The translations under genes were made by a program, and so were the position numbers. The notes below the pieces were generated by a model. The model did not search any database and was not told where the DNA came from. It worked only from the letters and a program-made list of their open reading frames with translations. This document shows positions 24,057 through 31,864 of a stretch of DNA of 36,735 bases, piece after piece. How positions within the stretch are numbered: the stretch's first letter is position 1; each line of letters starts with the position of its first letter. This DNA is from CAZEFK01 sp964511405 (lineage in GTDB: Bacteria; Pseudomonadota; Alphaproteobacteria; Elsterales; Elsteraceae), in contig CAZEFK010000050.1 of the NCBI GenBank assembly GCA_964511405.1, forward strand, positions 1 to 36,735. Direction: 5' to 3'.

Positions 24057-25211
24057 TCACGGGGCCGCGCCGTAGACCCCAGCGTGCCAGACGTAGAACA
24101 TGAAATCCTGGTCAAAGAGGTCGCCCCTGGCATTCCACTCAAGGGGGCCGACGACCGTCTGGACGCGCATGCCGTGCAGGGCCTTGGCGACAGCGGCCGG
24201 CTCGACCGAGCCCGCCTGGTCGGCCGCAGCCGCCAGCGCCTGCATGGCCGCGTAGCTGCGGAGCGAGTATTCGTGGAAATCCGGATACCGGCGGCGCAGG
24301 GCCTGGACCACCGTCGCAGCGTCCGGGTTCCCCCTGCTGTCGCGCAGGAAGGTCATCCGGACGCCCTCGCCGTCACCGCCCGCGGCTTTCCCGAACTCGT
24401 CGGTAACTAGAGCATCGGCGGCCAGCATCTGCGCCGACGAACCGCCGCGGCGGAGTTCGTGCAGAAGCACGGCCGCCTCTGCATGGTAGCCACCGAAATA
24501 GACCAGGTCGACCTGCCGCTCGATAAGCTGCGAGGTCACCGCCGAATAGGCGCTCTCGCCCGGCTTGATCGTCAGATAGGCGACCTCTGTGATGCCGTCG
24601 TTGTGGAGCTGCTGTCGAAAGCCGTTGGCCACGGTGCGCCCGTATGGGGACCCGTCCTGGACAATCGCGATCTTGCCGGCCCGGTAGTGGGCGGCGGCCC
24701 AGTCCGCCGCCACGGCACCCTGGCCGTCGTCGCGGGGGACGGTCCTGAACAGCATCGGCGCCGTCCGGCCATCCGTGAGCATCGGGTTCGTCGAGGCCGG
24801 GGTGATCTCCAGGATGCCACGCGCGGCATAGGTGTCCGCGGCGGCGATTGACGCCGACGAGCAGAAATGGCCGACCACGAACTTGATGTCCTGATCGGCC
24901 AAGCGCCGGGCGACCGACGGTGCCTGCCGGGCATCGCACCCGTCGTCGACGACATCCACCGTCATCCGGTGGCCTTGGAGCCCGCCGCGGCCATTGATGT
25001 CGTCGGCCGCCAGCTGAGCCGCCTGCCTCATCTGCTCGCCAAACGCCCTGTAGGTCCCCGACATCGGCCCGACGACGGCGACGCGGACCGGCGGACTTCC
25101 GGCTGGGGGAGCCGCAGCGGTCGTCGGGGCGCCGGACGGGGCACATCCGGCCAGGACAGGCAGCACCAGCCACGCGACCGCCAGCGTATGGCGAAGACGT
25201 CCGAGCGTCAT
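24057..25211 (-). CDS. Lipoprotein substrate-binding protein, branched-chain type
   Basis: The 384-aa protein has a lipoprotein signal with lipobox LAGC near residue 22 (LVLPVLAGCAPSG). It continues as a LivJ-type fold: VRVAVVGPMSGTYRAFGEQMRQAAQLAADDINGRGG, GHFCSSASIAAAD, ITPASTNPML, FRTVPRDDGQG. It should bind an amino acid or related anion at the outer face of the inner membrane. No permease or ATPase genes accompany it, so it is an orphan. The ATG at 25211 is chosen over an upstream GTG at 25238 because GGGGAG precedes it at the right distance. It lies between the MFS remnant and the mucR-type gene. Confidence 0.87.
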   Translation of the reverse strand: MTLGRLRHTLAVAWLVLPVLAGCAPSGAPTTAAAPPAGSPPVRVAVVGPMSGTYRAFGEQMRQAAQLAADDINGRGGLQGHRMTVDVVDDGCDARQAPSVARRLADQDIKFVVGHFCSSASIAAADTYAARGILEITPASTNPMLTDGRTAPMLFRTVPRDDGQGAVAADWAAAHYRAGKIAIVQDGSPYGRTVANGFRQQLHNDGITEVAYLTIKPGESAYSAVTSQLIERQVDLVYFGGYHAEAAVLLHELRRGGSSAQMLAADALVTDEFGKAAGGDGEGVRMTFLRDSRGNPDAATVVQALRRRYPDFHEYSLRSYAAMQALAAAADQAGSVEPAAVAKALHGMRVQTVVGPLEWNARGDLFDQDFMFYVWHAGVYGAAP

Positions 25212-25280
25212 GTGTCGGCTCCCCGGGGGCGTCAGCACTCGTCGAACCGAACGAACGGCGGCTCCCTCTGCGGCGGGCGC

Positions 25281-25757
25281 CTACTTGCGGCCGCGCGCCG
25301 GCTTGGAGGGAACCACCGGCTCCGGAGCCGAACGCGACTTGCCCAGGCCGATAGACTTGGCGAACTCGGACCGTCTGGCGGCATAGGTCGGCGCGACCAT
25401 GGGGTAGTCTGCGGGCAGGCCCCACTTCGCCCGGTACTCCTCCGGGGTCATGCCGTACATGGTCCGGAGGTGCCGCTTCAGCATCTTCAGCTTCTTGCCG
25501 TCCTCCAAGCAGACGATGTAGTCCGGCGTCACGGACTTCCTGATGGAGACCGCGGGTGTCTGCTTCTCCTGCTCCGCCGCGGCGGGCTGGCCAATCGACG
25601 TCAGGGCGCCTTTGATCTCGTTCAGCACCCGCGCGATGGCATCCGGAGCAACCTGGTTCCGGGACAGGTAAGCCGCAGCGATATGGGCCACGTGGCCCAG
25701 CAGCTCGGAAGATGTGTCAGTCTCGGCATGCATGGGAGCGGTATCAGCGGCTGCCAT
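25281..25757 (-). CDS. MucR/Ros-family zinc-finger regulator
   Basis: The 158-aa protein has a variable N-terminal half and a C-terminal Ros/MucR domain: VTPDYIVCLEDGKKLKMLKRHLR, then MTPEEYRAKWGLPADYPMVAPTYAARRSEFAKSIGLG. C83, D86 and H96 match the finger ligands, but the usual second histidine after RT is methionine (M100), so zinc binding may be changed. MucR proteins are H-NS-like silencers of AT-rich or acquired DNA in Alphaproteobacteria. The stretch upstream (25758-25830) is AT-rich and a likely promoter; MucR genes are commonly autoregulated. The basic tail ends ARGRK. Confidence 0.9.
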   Translation of the reverse strand: MAAADTAPMHAETDTSSELLGHVAHIAAAYLSRNQVAPDAIARVLNEIKGALTSIGQPAAAEQEKQTPAVSIRKSVTPDYIVCLEDGKKLKMLKRHLRTMYGMTPEEYRAKWGLPADYPMVAPTYAARRSEFAKSIGLGKSRSAPEPVVPSKPARGRK

Positions 25758-25864
25758 ATTAGCTCTCGCAAAACGTTTGTTATGATTTGGCTATCGTATT
25801 TGACTAAGGTCGTCAATGAACTGCGAATCGGCGAGTGTACTCGGTCGCCCACGCCGACACCCCT

Positions 25865-27082
25865 TCACGCCCGCCGCGCCGGCCACAGCCGAACCACCAG
25901 GGCGGCAGCCGCAGCGCTCGCGGCCACGCCGGTCACGCCCGTCCACCCCCAGCTCGCCAGCGCCTGGCTTCCGAGCACGGCGCCGCTGGCCATGCCGATG
26001 AACATGCCGACCATCAGGACGGCGTTGAGGCGGCTGCGGGCGGCGGGGTCGATGCCGTAGACGATCGTCTGATGCGCGATCAGCGCGGCTTGGATGCCGA
26101 GGTCGAAGCCGACCGCTCCAGCCGCGATCAGCCATAGCTGTGATCCGGCCGGCAGCCAGGGCCCCAGGCCCATCGCGGCGAAGGACAGGGTCGCCAGGCC
26201 CGCGCCCAGCCGGGTGACCCGCGCCGGCCCGTGGCGATCGGCGAGGCGCCCGGCCAGCGGCGCGGCGAGCGCGCCGGCGGTGCCGGCCAGGCCGAAGCTG
26301 CCGGCGGCACCCGGGCCGAGATGGAAGGGCGCGTCATGCAGCATCACCGCCAGGGTCGACCAGAAGGCGCTGAAGCTCACGGACAGCAGGCCTTGGGCCA
26401 GGGCCGCGCGGCGCAGCGCCGGATGGCGGGCGGCCAGGGTCAGCAGCGATCCCAGCAGCGCGCCGTAGGGCAGCCGGGTGGTGGCCGGAAAGCGCGGCAG
26501 GCCGCGCCACAGCGCCGCCGCCAACAGCGCGATCGCCCCGGCGGCGGCCAGGAACACGGCGCGCCAGCCGAACTGCTCGGCGACCACGCCGCTGATCACG
26601 CGTGACAGCAGGATGCCCAGCAACAGCCCGGTCATCACGGTCCCGACGGTCCGGCCGCGATGGGCCGGCGCGGCCAGGGCGGCGGCTGCCGGCACGATGT
26701 CCTGGGCCAGGGTGGCCGTGATCCCGATCGCCAGGCTGGCGGCCATCAGCGTCACCGCCGATGGCGCCATGCCGGCGGCGACCAGCGCCGCGCCCAGCAG
26801 CGCGGCCTTGACGAGGATCACGCGGCGGCGGTCGACGCGGTCGCCGAGCGGCGCCAGCAGCAGGAGGCCGAGCGCATAGCCGAGCTGGGTCAGGGTCGGG
26901 ATCCAACCCAGCACGCGGCCGCTCGCCTGGAGGTCGGCGCCCAGCACGCCGAGCAATGGCTGACTGTAATAGAGCGCCGCCGCCGCCAGCCCGGCGCCGG
27001 TGGCCAACAGCAGCACCAGGGCCGGCGACAGGCCGGTCGCGGTGCTGTGCGATGCGTCATGCGTCGACTGAATGATTGTCAT
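25865..27082 (-). CDS. MFS family transporter, 12 membrane segments
   Basis: The 405-aa protein has the hydrophobicity of a 12-helix major facilitator. Family motifs are visible in the cytoplasmic loop between helices 2 and 3 (APLGDRVDRRRVILVKAALLG) and in its second-half repeat (LAGRLADRHGPARVTRLGAG). It is probably a drug or metabolite/proton antiporter, since the A-type loop motif is strong. The ATG at 27082 has GGAAG upstream; the frame is open to a TTG at 27109 but that is less likely. It diverges from a LysR gene, its probable regulator. Its last 48 or so codons are repeated at 23888-24022. Confidence 0.9.
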   Translation of the reverse strand: MTIIQSTHDASHSTATGLSPALVLLLATGAGLAAAALYYSQPLLGVLGADLQASGRVLGWIPTLTQLGYALGLLLLAPLGDRVDRRRVILVKAALLGAALVAAGMAPSAVTLMAASLAIGITATLAQDIVPAAAALAAPAHRGRTVGTVMTGLLLGILLSRVISGVVAEQFGWRAVFLAAAGAIALLAAALWRGLPRFPATTRLPYGALLGSLLTLAARHPALRRAALAQGLLSVSFSAFWSTLAVMLHDAPFHLGPGAAGSFGLAGTAGALAAPLAGRLADRHGPARVTRLGAGLATLSFAAMGLGPWLPAGSQLWLIAAGAVGFDLGIQAALIAHQTIVYGIDPAARSRLNAVLMVGMFIGMASGAVLGSQALASWGWTGVTGVAASAAAAALVVRLWPARRA

Positions 27083-27175
27083 GGATCGGCTTCCCGTGCA
27101 GGACGCCAAGACAATGGAGAGAGGCAGCGAGTCGCGGTAGTCATCCCGGCCGCAGAAGCGCTATACGGTGGACGT

Positions 27176-28087
27176 ATGATCGGGGACGCTGGCGCCGACC
27201 GCATGGCGCTGCTGGAAACCTTCGTGCGCATCGTCGAGGCCGGCAGCCTGTCGGCGGCGGCCGCGCAGCTGGGCAGCACCCAGCCGACGGTCAGCCGCCG
27301 GCTGCAGGGGTTGGAGCGCCGGCTGGGCGTGCGGCTGCTGCAGCGCTCGACGCATGCCCAGTCCCTGACCGAGGACGGCGTGCGCTGCTACGAGCAGGCC
27401 AAGGCGCTGATCGAGGGCTGGCAGGTCCTGGAGAGCGAGGCCCGGGGCGCCGGTGCCGAGCCCAGGGGGCGGCTTCGGGTCATGGTGCCCCATGCCTTCG
27501 GGCAGCAACAGCTGGTCGGTCCGCTGGCGGCCTATCTCGCGCGCCATCCGGGCGTGGCGGTGGACTGGCTGCTGCAGGACCGATTGCCGGATTTCGTGGC
27601 CGAGGGCATCGACTGCGCCATCCGGGTCGGTGAGACCGAGGATCCCGGGTTGGTCGCGTTGCGCCTGGGCGCGGTGCCGCGCATCGTGGTGGCGGCGCCG
27701 TCCCTGCTGGCCGGCGCGCCGCCGTCGGATCCGGCCGGGCTGGCGCGGCTGCCCTGGCTGGCGCTCAGCACGTTCTACCGGGACGCGGTGGCGTTGACCC
27801 ACGGGACGACCGGCGAGACGGTCCACGTCCCGATCCAGCCCCGGCTGGCGACGGACAGCCTCTATGCCTTGCGCAGCGCCGCCCTGCTCGGCGTCGGCGC
27901 CGCCGTCGCCTCGGCCTGGGTGGTGGCGGAGGACCTTGCCGCGGGCCGGCTGCTGCACCTGGCGCCCGACTGGCAGGCGGCGCCGCTGCCGATCTACCTG
28001 GTCTATCCGCCGGCGCGCTTCCATCCGGCGCGCCTGCGCCGGTTTGTCGAGGCCATGCGCGCCGCGGTGCCGCGGGCCGTGGTGTGA
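27176..28087 (+). CDS. LysR-family transcriptional regulator
   Basis: The 303-aa protein has a LysR helix-turn-helix at about 10-69 (ALLETFVRIVEAGSLSAAAAQ, then TQPTVSRRLQGLERRLGVRLLQRS). An effector domain of the CrgA-like subgroup (RGRLRVMVPHAFG; DRLPDFVAEGIDCAIRVG) follows. It diverges from the MFS gene across 93 bp, so it is likely to control that transporter. The ATG at 27176 follows GGTGG; an internal ATG at 27203 would trim nine residues. The frame extends back to 26660 only as a shadow of the transporter gene. Confidence 0.9.
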   Translation: MIGDAGADRMALLETFVRIVEAGSLSAAAAQLGSTQPTVSRRLQGLERRLGVRLLQRSTHAQSLTEDGVRCYEQAKALIEGWQVLESEARGAGAEPRGRLRVMVPHAFGQQQLVGPLAAYLARHPGVAVDWLLQDRLPDFVAEGIDCAIRVGETEDPGLVALRLGAVPRIVVAAPSLLAGAPPSDPAGLARLPWLALSTFYRDAVALTHGTTGETVHVPIQPRLATDSLYALRSAALLGVGAAVASAWVVAEDLAAGRLLHLAPDWQAAPLPIYLVYPPARFHPARLRRFVEAMRAAVPRAVV

Positions 28088-28094
28088 GCCGGCG

Positions 28095-28175
28095 CAAACG
28101 AAAAGGGCCGCAGTTGCCCGCGGCCCAAGTCTAGGGAGGAAACCACCGTCCATGACGGCGTCCTAGCTATACGCC
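28095..28175 (-). ncRNA. Candidate small RNA with anti-Shine-Dalgarno loop
   Basis: On the minus strand this region has a TATAGC-like -10 box near 28175. A short stem follows (CCGTC/GACGG around 28147-28159), then a single-stranded-looking segment TTTCCTCCC (about 28134-28142), then a GC-rich hairpin with a T run. CU-rich loops complementary to ribosome-binding sites are a hallmark of several alphaproteobacterial trans-acting sRNAs. No -35 box is convincing. The call rests on structure read by eye. Confidence 0.35.
28100..28126 (-). terminator. Intrinsic terminator on the minus strand
   Basis: A 7-bp stem (GGGCCGC at 28105-28111 with GCGGCCC at 28120-28126) has an 8-base loop. On the minus strand it is followed by TTTTCGTTT, the form of a Rho-independent terminator. 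No protein gene on the minus strand lies immediately upstream of it, which is the main reason for suspecting an sRNA. It could also help end the plus-strand LysR transcript. Confidence 0.55.
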
Positions 28176-28284
28176 GGCGGGAGTTAACAGTCCGTGAGTC
28201 GCGCGATCGGCGATGCGGCGGCGCGCGGGACATGACAAGCTGCCGCGCCGTGCTCGTCCCTTACCGCAACAGGCTGCCGAAAAC

Positions 28285-29349
28285 ATGGTCGAACCGCACA
28301 ATCCCCGCTCGATCCGGTGGCGGGCGCAGGCGTTGAGCCGGGCCGCCGAACGGACGGTGGCGCGGCGGCGAGCGTGGTCGGCGATCCTGCTGGTCCTGAC
28401 GCTGGCCTATCTTGGGGCCGAACTCGCATTTCAGGCCGACCTGCTCGACAGCGCCGGCGTGCCCGCACGGGTCGACGGCCTGGCGGCCTGGGGCCGGCTG
28501 CTGACGGCCTGCGCCCTGGTCCTGGCGGTCTGGAGCAGCTTCGTCCTGCCGATCGCCCAGCACCGGTGGGCGCTCCTGGTGCCGATGCTGGTCTTCTCGG
28601 CGCTGGCGTCGGGCTACCTGTCCACCGCCGCCGAGCAATGGCTGATGGAGCGCGTCGTCGACCGATCGACGGGTGCGCAGCGGCAGGATGCCGTCCGATT
28701 GCAGCGATGGGCAGACGCGGTGCGGCATGGCGACGCAGGTGGCGTGGGGGTCGACGCCAGCCAGCTCGGCCGGCCCGCCGGGCGCGCCTTGCTGCTCCTG
28801 CTTCCGGCTTTCGCGTTGGACGACGCTCGGCTTGCCCGCGGGGCCGACGCGCGGGGGCCGTCGGCGCCCCAGCCGCGCGCGCCGGCCGCCAGCTTCGAGG
28901 ACGACGGCGCGAACGAGGGCGTCGGCCGCGCGGCGGTCCGGGCCGTGGTCCTGCCCGCGATGCGGCTCGGCCTGTCCTTGTTCGGCCTGGCGGTGCAGCT
29001 GGTCCTGGCCGCCGGCCATGCCGCCGCGCTGGCCGCGCCGCGCGCCGCCCATCGGACGCTGCTGGTCGGGGCGACCATCGGATCGCTGCTGCTGCTGCTG
29101 CCGCTGTTCCTGCCGAACCCCGTCTCTCGCTCCGAGGGGTTCGAGCGGCTGCGGCGGCTGACCACCGAACGCATGAACGCGCCGGTCGCCCACCTGGCGG
29201 GCTGGGCGGTCCAGGCCGTGCCCTATCTCTATCCGGCGGGCGACGCGGTGCGGCGCGAGGCCGGCATCGATCTGCAGGTCGCGCCGGCCGAGGCCTGCAC
29301 GGCGTCGGCCCTCGGCGATTGGCTGCGGCGGGTAGGCCTCGGCTGCTGA
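28285..29349 (+). CDS. Hypothetical multi-pass membrane protein, 354 aa
   Basis: The protein has hydrophobic segments at about 31-50, 72-91, 94-112, 219-250 and 258-276, with a weaker one near 168-178. A hydrophilic loop at 113-165 contains a predicted helix (RLQRWADAVRHGD). The C-terminal part (about 280-354) is soluble, with two cysteines (EACTASA and the final C). No family is recognised. The ATG at 28285 gives a basic N-terminus before helix 1, but its ribosome-binding site is poor; an ATG at 28213 in the same frame is the alternative. Codon bias fits a real gene. It converges on the ImmA-like gene. Confidence 0.6.
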   Translation: MVEPHNPRSIRWRAQALSRAAERTVARRRAWSAILLVLTLAYLGAELAFQADLLDSAGVPARVDGLAAWGRLLTACALVLAVWSSFVLPIAQHRWALLVPMLVFSALASGYLSTAAEQWLMERVVDRSTGAQRQDAVRLQRWADAVRHGDAGGVGVDASQLGRPAGRALLLLLPAFALDDARLARGADARGPSAPQPRAPAASFEDDGANEGVGRAAVRAVVLPAMRLGLSLFGLAVQLVLAAGHAAALAAPRAAHRTLLVGATIGSLLLLLPLFLPNPVSRSEGFERLRRLTTERMNAPVAHLAGWAVQAVPYLYPAGDAVRREAGIDLQVAPAEACTASALGDWLRRVGLGC

Positions 29350-29379
29350 GGCCCGGTCAGGGTGGACCGGGGCGGCTAA

Positions 29380-30642
29380 CTAAGCCGCGGCGCAGGCGGC
29401 CTCGATCCGCTTCCGGTTTTCGAGCTGGCGTTCGATAAGGGTTGTCGAGACGCCAAACTCTTTGGCCATGGACACCGCGTCACGACCACTCTCCTGCATG
29501 GCGCGGATCTCGCCGATGGGGGCCAGGAACTCCGCGGCGAACGCCCGGCCGGCGGCTTGCCGATATGCCGCATGCAGATCATTGACCGGCGCCCGGCCCG
29601 CATCGGGAAAACACACGACGTCGCCGACGGCGCGGCTGAAATCGAACAGTTGGCTGGCCTCCGCCGACGCGCCGTAAGTCCGCATGTGCAGCCGGGCGCC
29701 GTCTTTGTGATCGCTCCGCAGCACGCGGATGCCGTCGACGTCCTGGGCTGGCCGGAATGACTTGCTGGCGCCCAGCCGCTGGGCCAGGTCCCGGTAGGAC
29801 CGGAACCGGTCGCCGGCCTGCAATCCGAGCACCCGCCGCATCGACCTGGCGCGGCGGTAGCCCAATGACCAGCCGGGCTCCGAAGGCCGTTGCGGCGCCT
29901 GCCCGGCAACCTGTGTCGCGATGGCGTGCAAGTCGGCAATGCGCGACCGATCCGGGGGGCGTGCTTCCACGGCGCCGATCCAACCAAGGAGCCGGCGCTT
30001 GTCGGCGCCTTGCGCGCCCGCCAGGAATTCGGTGAGCGACTCGTCGCTGAACAGCGCCGCCGCATTTTCGATCGTTTGGGCAGCCTCGTCGTCGATCTGA
30101 TAGGGATCGAGACCCAGCGCCCCGGCGGCTTCGCAGAACGACGCCTCGTCGGGGTCGGCGCGCGACGCTTGGACCCGTGACCAGCGCAGCGCGGCGCTGG
30201 AGCCTGCAATGCGACGCTGATCAAGGCGCGCAATCACGGTTGCAATGAATGAGTCGAGCCGGGCTTCGGCCTCGGTGCGATCCACTGCCTCGATCGGGCC
30301 GGCCCAAAAGCGTATGTCGGGGTTTCTGTAAGTCCGCTGGTGGGCTTCGAATTGGAAGATATGCCCGTCAAACGACAGCCGGATATCCGGCACGGCATAG
30401 CCCGTACGATGGTCCATCAGCGAAAATGCGCGATCGCGGGCGCCGAAGATGCGCCACCATTCATGCACAAGGCCTTCAGCCAATCCATAGAGCGAGATCG
30501 TGAGATGATCGACGCTCGCCTTCCCGTCCAGGTGCAGGGTGACGTTCTGATCGGCGAGCCAAAGGCGGAGATCGCCGACCGTCGCACGCTCTTCGGCAGC
30601 GGCATTCTCAGCGTCCTCGTGCCAGTCAATCGAAAACCGCAA
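29380..30642 (-). CDS. Protein with degenerate ImmA/IrrE-like C-terminus
   Basis: The 420-aa protein has an N-terminal domain with SLYGLAEGLVHEWWRIF (50-66) and a helical middle. Its C-terminal region from about 330 follows the ImmA/IrrE plan: a helix where HELGH would be, then RQAAGRAFAAEFLAPI (361-376) and AKEFGVSTTLIERQLENR (393-410). The zinc motif is gone: the aligned residues read R337-A-V-G-D341. It may be a sensor or regulator, not an active protease. I choose a TTG start at 30642, which has GGAGG nine bases upstream. It overlaps the preceding gene's 3' end by 17 bases, so the two are translated together. Recognition of the family is from memory of pattern only. Confidence 0.7.
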   Translation of the reverse strand: MRFSIDWHEDAENAAAEERATVGDLRLWLADQNVTLHLDGKASVDHLTISLYGLAEGLVHEWWRIFGARDRAFSLMDHRTGYAVPDIRLSFDGHIFQFEAHQRTYRNPDIRFWAGPIEAVDRTEAEARLDSFIATVIARLDQRRIAGSSAALRWSRVQASRADPDEASFCEAAGALGLDPYQIDDEAAQTIENAAALFSDESLTEFLAGAQGADKRRLLGWIGAVEARPPDRSRIADLHAIATQVAGQAPQRPSEPGWSLGYRRARSMRRVLGLQAGDRFRSYRDLAQRLGASKSFRPAQDVDGIRVLRSDHKDGARLHMRTYGASAEASQLFDFSRAVGDVVCFPDAGRAPVNDLHAAYRQAAGRAFAAEFLAPIGEIRAMQESGRDAVSMAKEFGVSTTLIERQLENRKRIEAACAAA

Positions 30643-31036
30643 CGCGCTCGTCCTCCGCGATCGGCCAGCCCTTGTACTGACCCTGGACCGTGTTGACGCA
30701 GTATCCCATCCAGAGCTGGCCGCTATCCGGTTCACGATACCAGATGCGGCCCGGGAAGGTCTTGTCGCCCTCGAGATAGCGATACTGGCCAGCATCGAGG
30801 GAGGCGCGGACCCAGTGGGTTGCCCGCTGGCGATCAGCGTCGGCTACGAGCGGGCAGATGGTGGTTCGCTGCTTCTTCGGCCGGGTCGCCATCCCGTCGG
30901 CGCCGACATGGGCCTGCGGCAGGCCTCCCCACCATCGCTCGCGTTTGTGCTCGGCGCTCCCGACATAGGTCGCGGTCGCGATCTGCGCCGGCTGAAGCGG
31001 CGCTCTGGGCGCAAGCTGTCGCGGGCGCCGGGCCAC
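30626..31036 (-). CDS. Small conserved protein paired with ImmA-like gene
   Basis: The 136-aa protein begins at a GTG preceded by AGGGA that overlaps the previous gene's stop region. Notable segments are YVGSAEHKRERWWGGLP (24-40), a KKQRTTICPL stretch, then DRQRATHWVRASLDAGQYRYLEGDKTFPGRIWY and YCVNTVQGQYKGWPIAEDER. These blocks look strongly conserved (many W, Y and G) and I believe they define a small family of unknown function found next to ImmA-like genes. It shares a 17-base overlap with that partner. Its start is nine bases after the M55 peptidase stop, so it probably lies on the gsi transcript. A start at an internal ATG would lose the YVGS block. Confidence 0.72.
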   Translation of the reverse strand: MARRPRQLAPRAPLQPAQIATATYVGSAEHKRERWWGGLPQAHVGADGMATRPKKQRTTICPLVADADRQRATHWVRASLDAGQYRYLEGDKTFPGRIWYREPDSGQLWMGYCVNTVQGQYKGWPIAEDERVAVFD

Positions 31037-31045
31037 GCGCGTCCC

Positions 31046-31864
31046 TTACCGCATCACGGCCGACATGGCCGAGAAGCAGTTCAGCGTGCGGATCACGTCC
31101 AGGATCGAGCCGGCGCCGAAGGCGATGGTTTCGGGCTTGAGCCGCTCAGTGCCCGGCAGCAGCGCCATCAGGTCGGCCAGCGCCACGGTGTTCAGCTCCA
31201 GCTCGCAGCGGAAGGGCGGAGCCAGGCGCAGCGGCGGGATGCCGGAGGCGGCGCGCACGGCCGCCTGGGCGTGCGTGCGGATGAGGGCACGGGCAGCCTG
31301 GACCGACAGGGCGCAGGCCGAGCGGTTGGCGATCGCCTGCTTGACCTCGGCGAAGCGGGCCTCGGGGAACAGCTCCCGGGCCTCGTCATGCAGGGCGTCG
31401 TCGCCCGAGAGCAGGATCACCGGCACGCCGAGGGAGCCGGCCAGCGCGCCGTAGAGCCCGGCCTCGCCCAGCTCGCGGCCGTTGACGACCACGCGGCCGA
31501 AGGCGAAGCCGTTGATGGTGTGCGCCAGGATGCCCCGGCTGCGGGCGCGGGCGTGATAGCCGAGACAGATCGCACCGGCGAAGGTTTCGTCCAGCCCCTG
31601 CATCATCGACAGCGGCTTGGGCTTGCCCAGGATCACGCACGCGGCCGGGTGCAGCTCGGCGGCCAGCAGGTTGCGCATGTCGCCGTGGGAATCGTTGACC
31701 AGCACCTCGCTGGCGCCGCCGGCGAGCGCGCCTTCGACGGCGGCGTTGACCTCGGCGGTCATCAGGCGGCGCGCCGCCTCGTACTCGGCGTTGCCGGGCT
31801 GGCCCTGCTGGCCGTGGACGACGCCGGCGACGCCCTCGATGTCGGCGGAGATGAAGATCTTCAT
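31046..31864 (-). CDS. M55 family D-aminopeptidase (DppA-like)
   Basis: The 272-aa protein has the M55 signature SADIEG (6-11, D8 and E10 as zinc ligands). Further expected ligands or catalytic residues are in place: H60 in NDSHGDM, H104 in LGYHAR, H115 in AHTING and E134 in LGEAGLYG. Bacillus DppA is a D-Ala-specific decameric aminopeptidase, and these enzymes often accompany dipeptide importers. It probably releases D-amino acids or splits peptides after import, in the cytoplasm; there is no signal peptide. It overlaps the P1 peptidase stop by four bases. Confidence 0.9.
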   Translation of the reverse strand: MKIFISADIEGVAGVVHGQQGQPGNAEYEAARRLMTAEVNAAVEGALAGGASEVLVNDSHGDMRNLLAAELHPAACVILGKPKPLSMMQGLDETFAGAICLGYHARARSRGILAHTINGFAFGRVVVNGRELGEAGLYGALAGSLGVPVILLSGDDALHDEARELFPEARFAEVKQAIANRSACALSVQAARALIRTHAQAAVRAASGIPPLRLAPPFRCELELNTVALADLMALLPGTERLKPETIAFGAGSILDVIRTLNCFSAMSAVMR

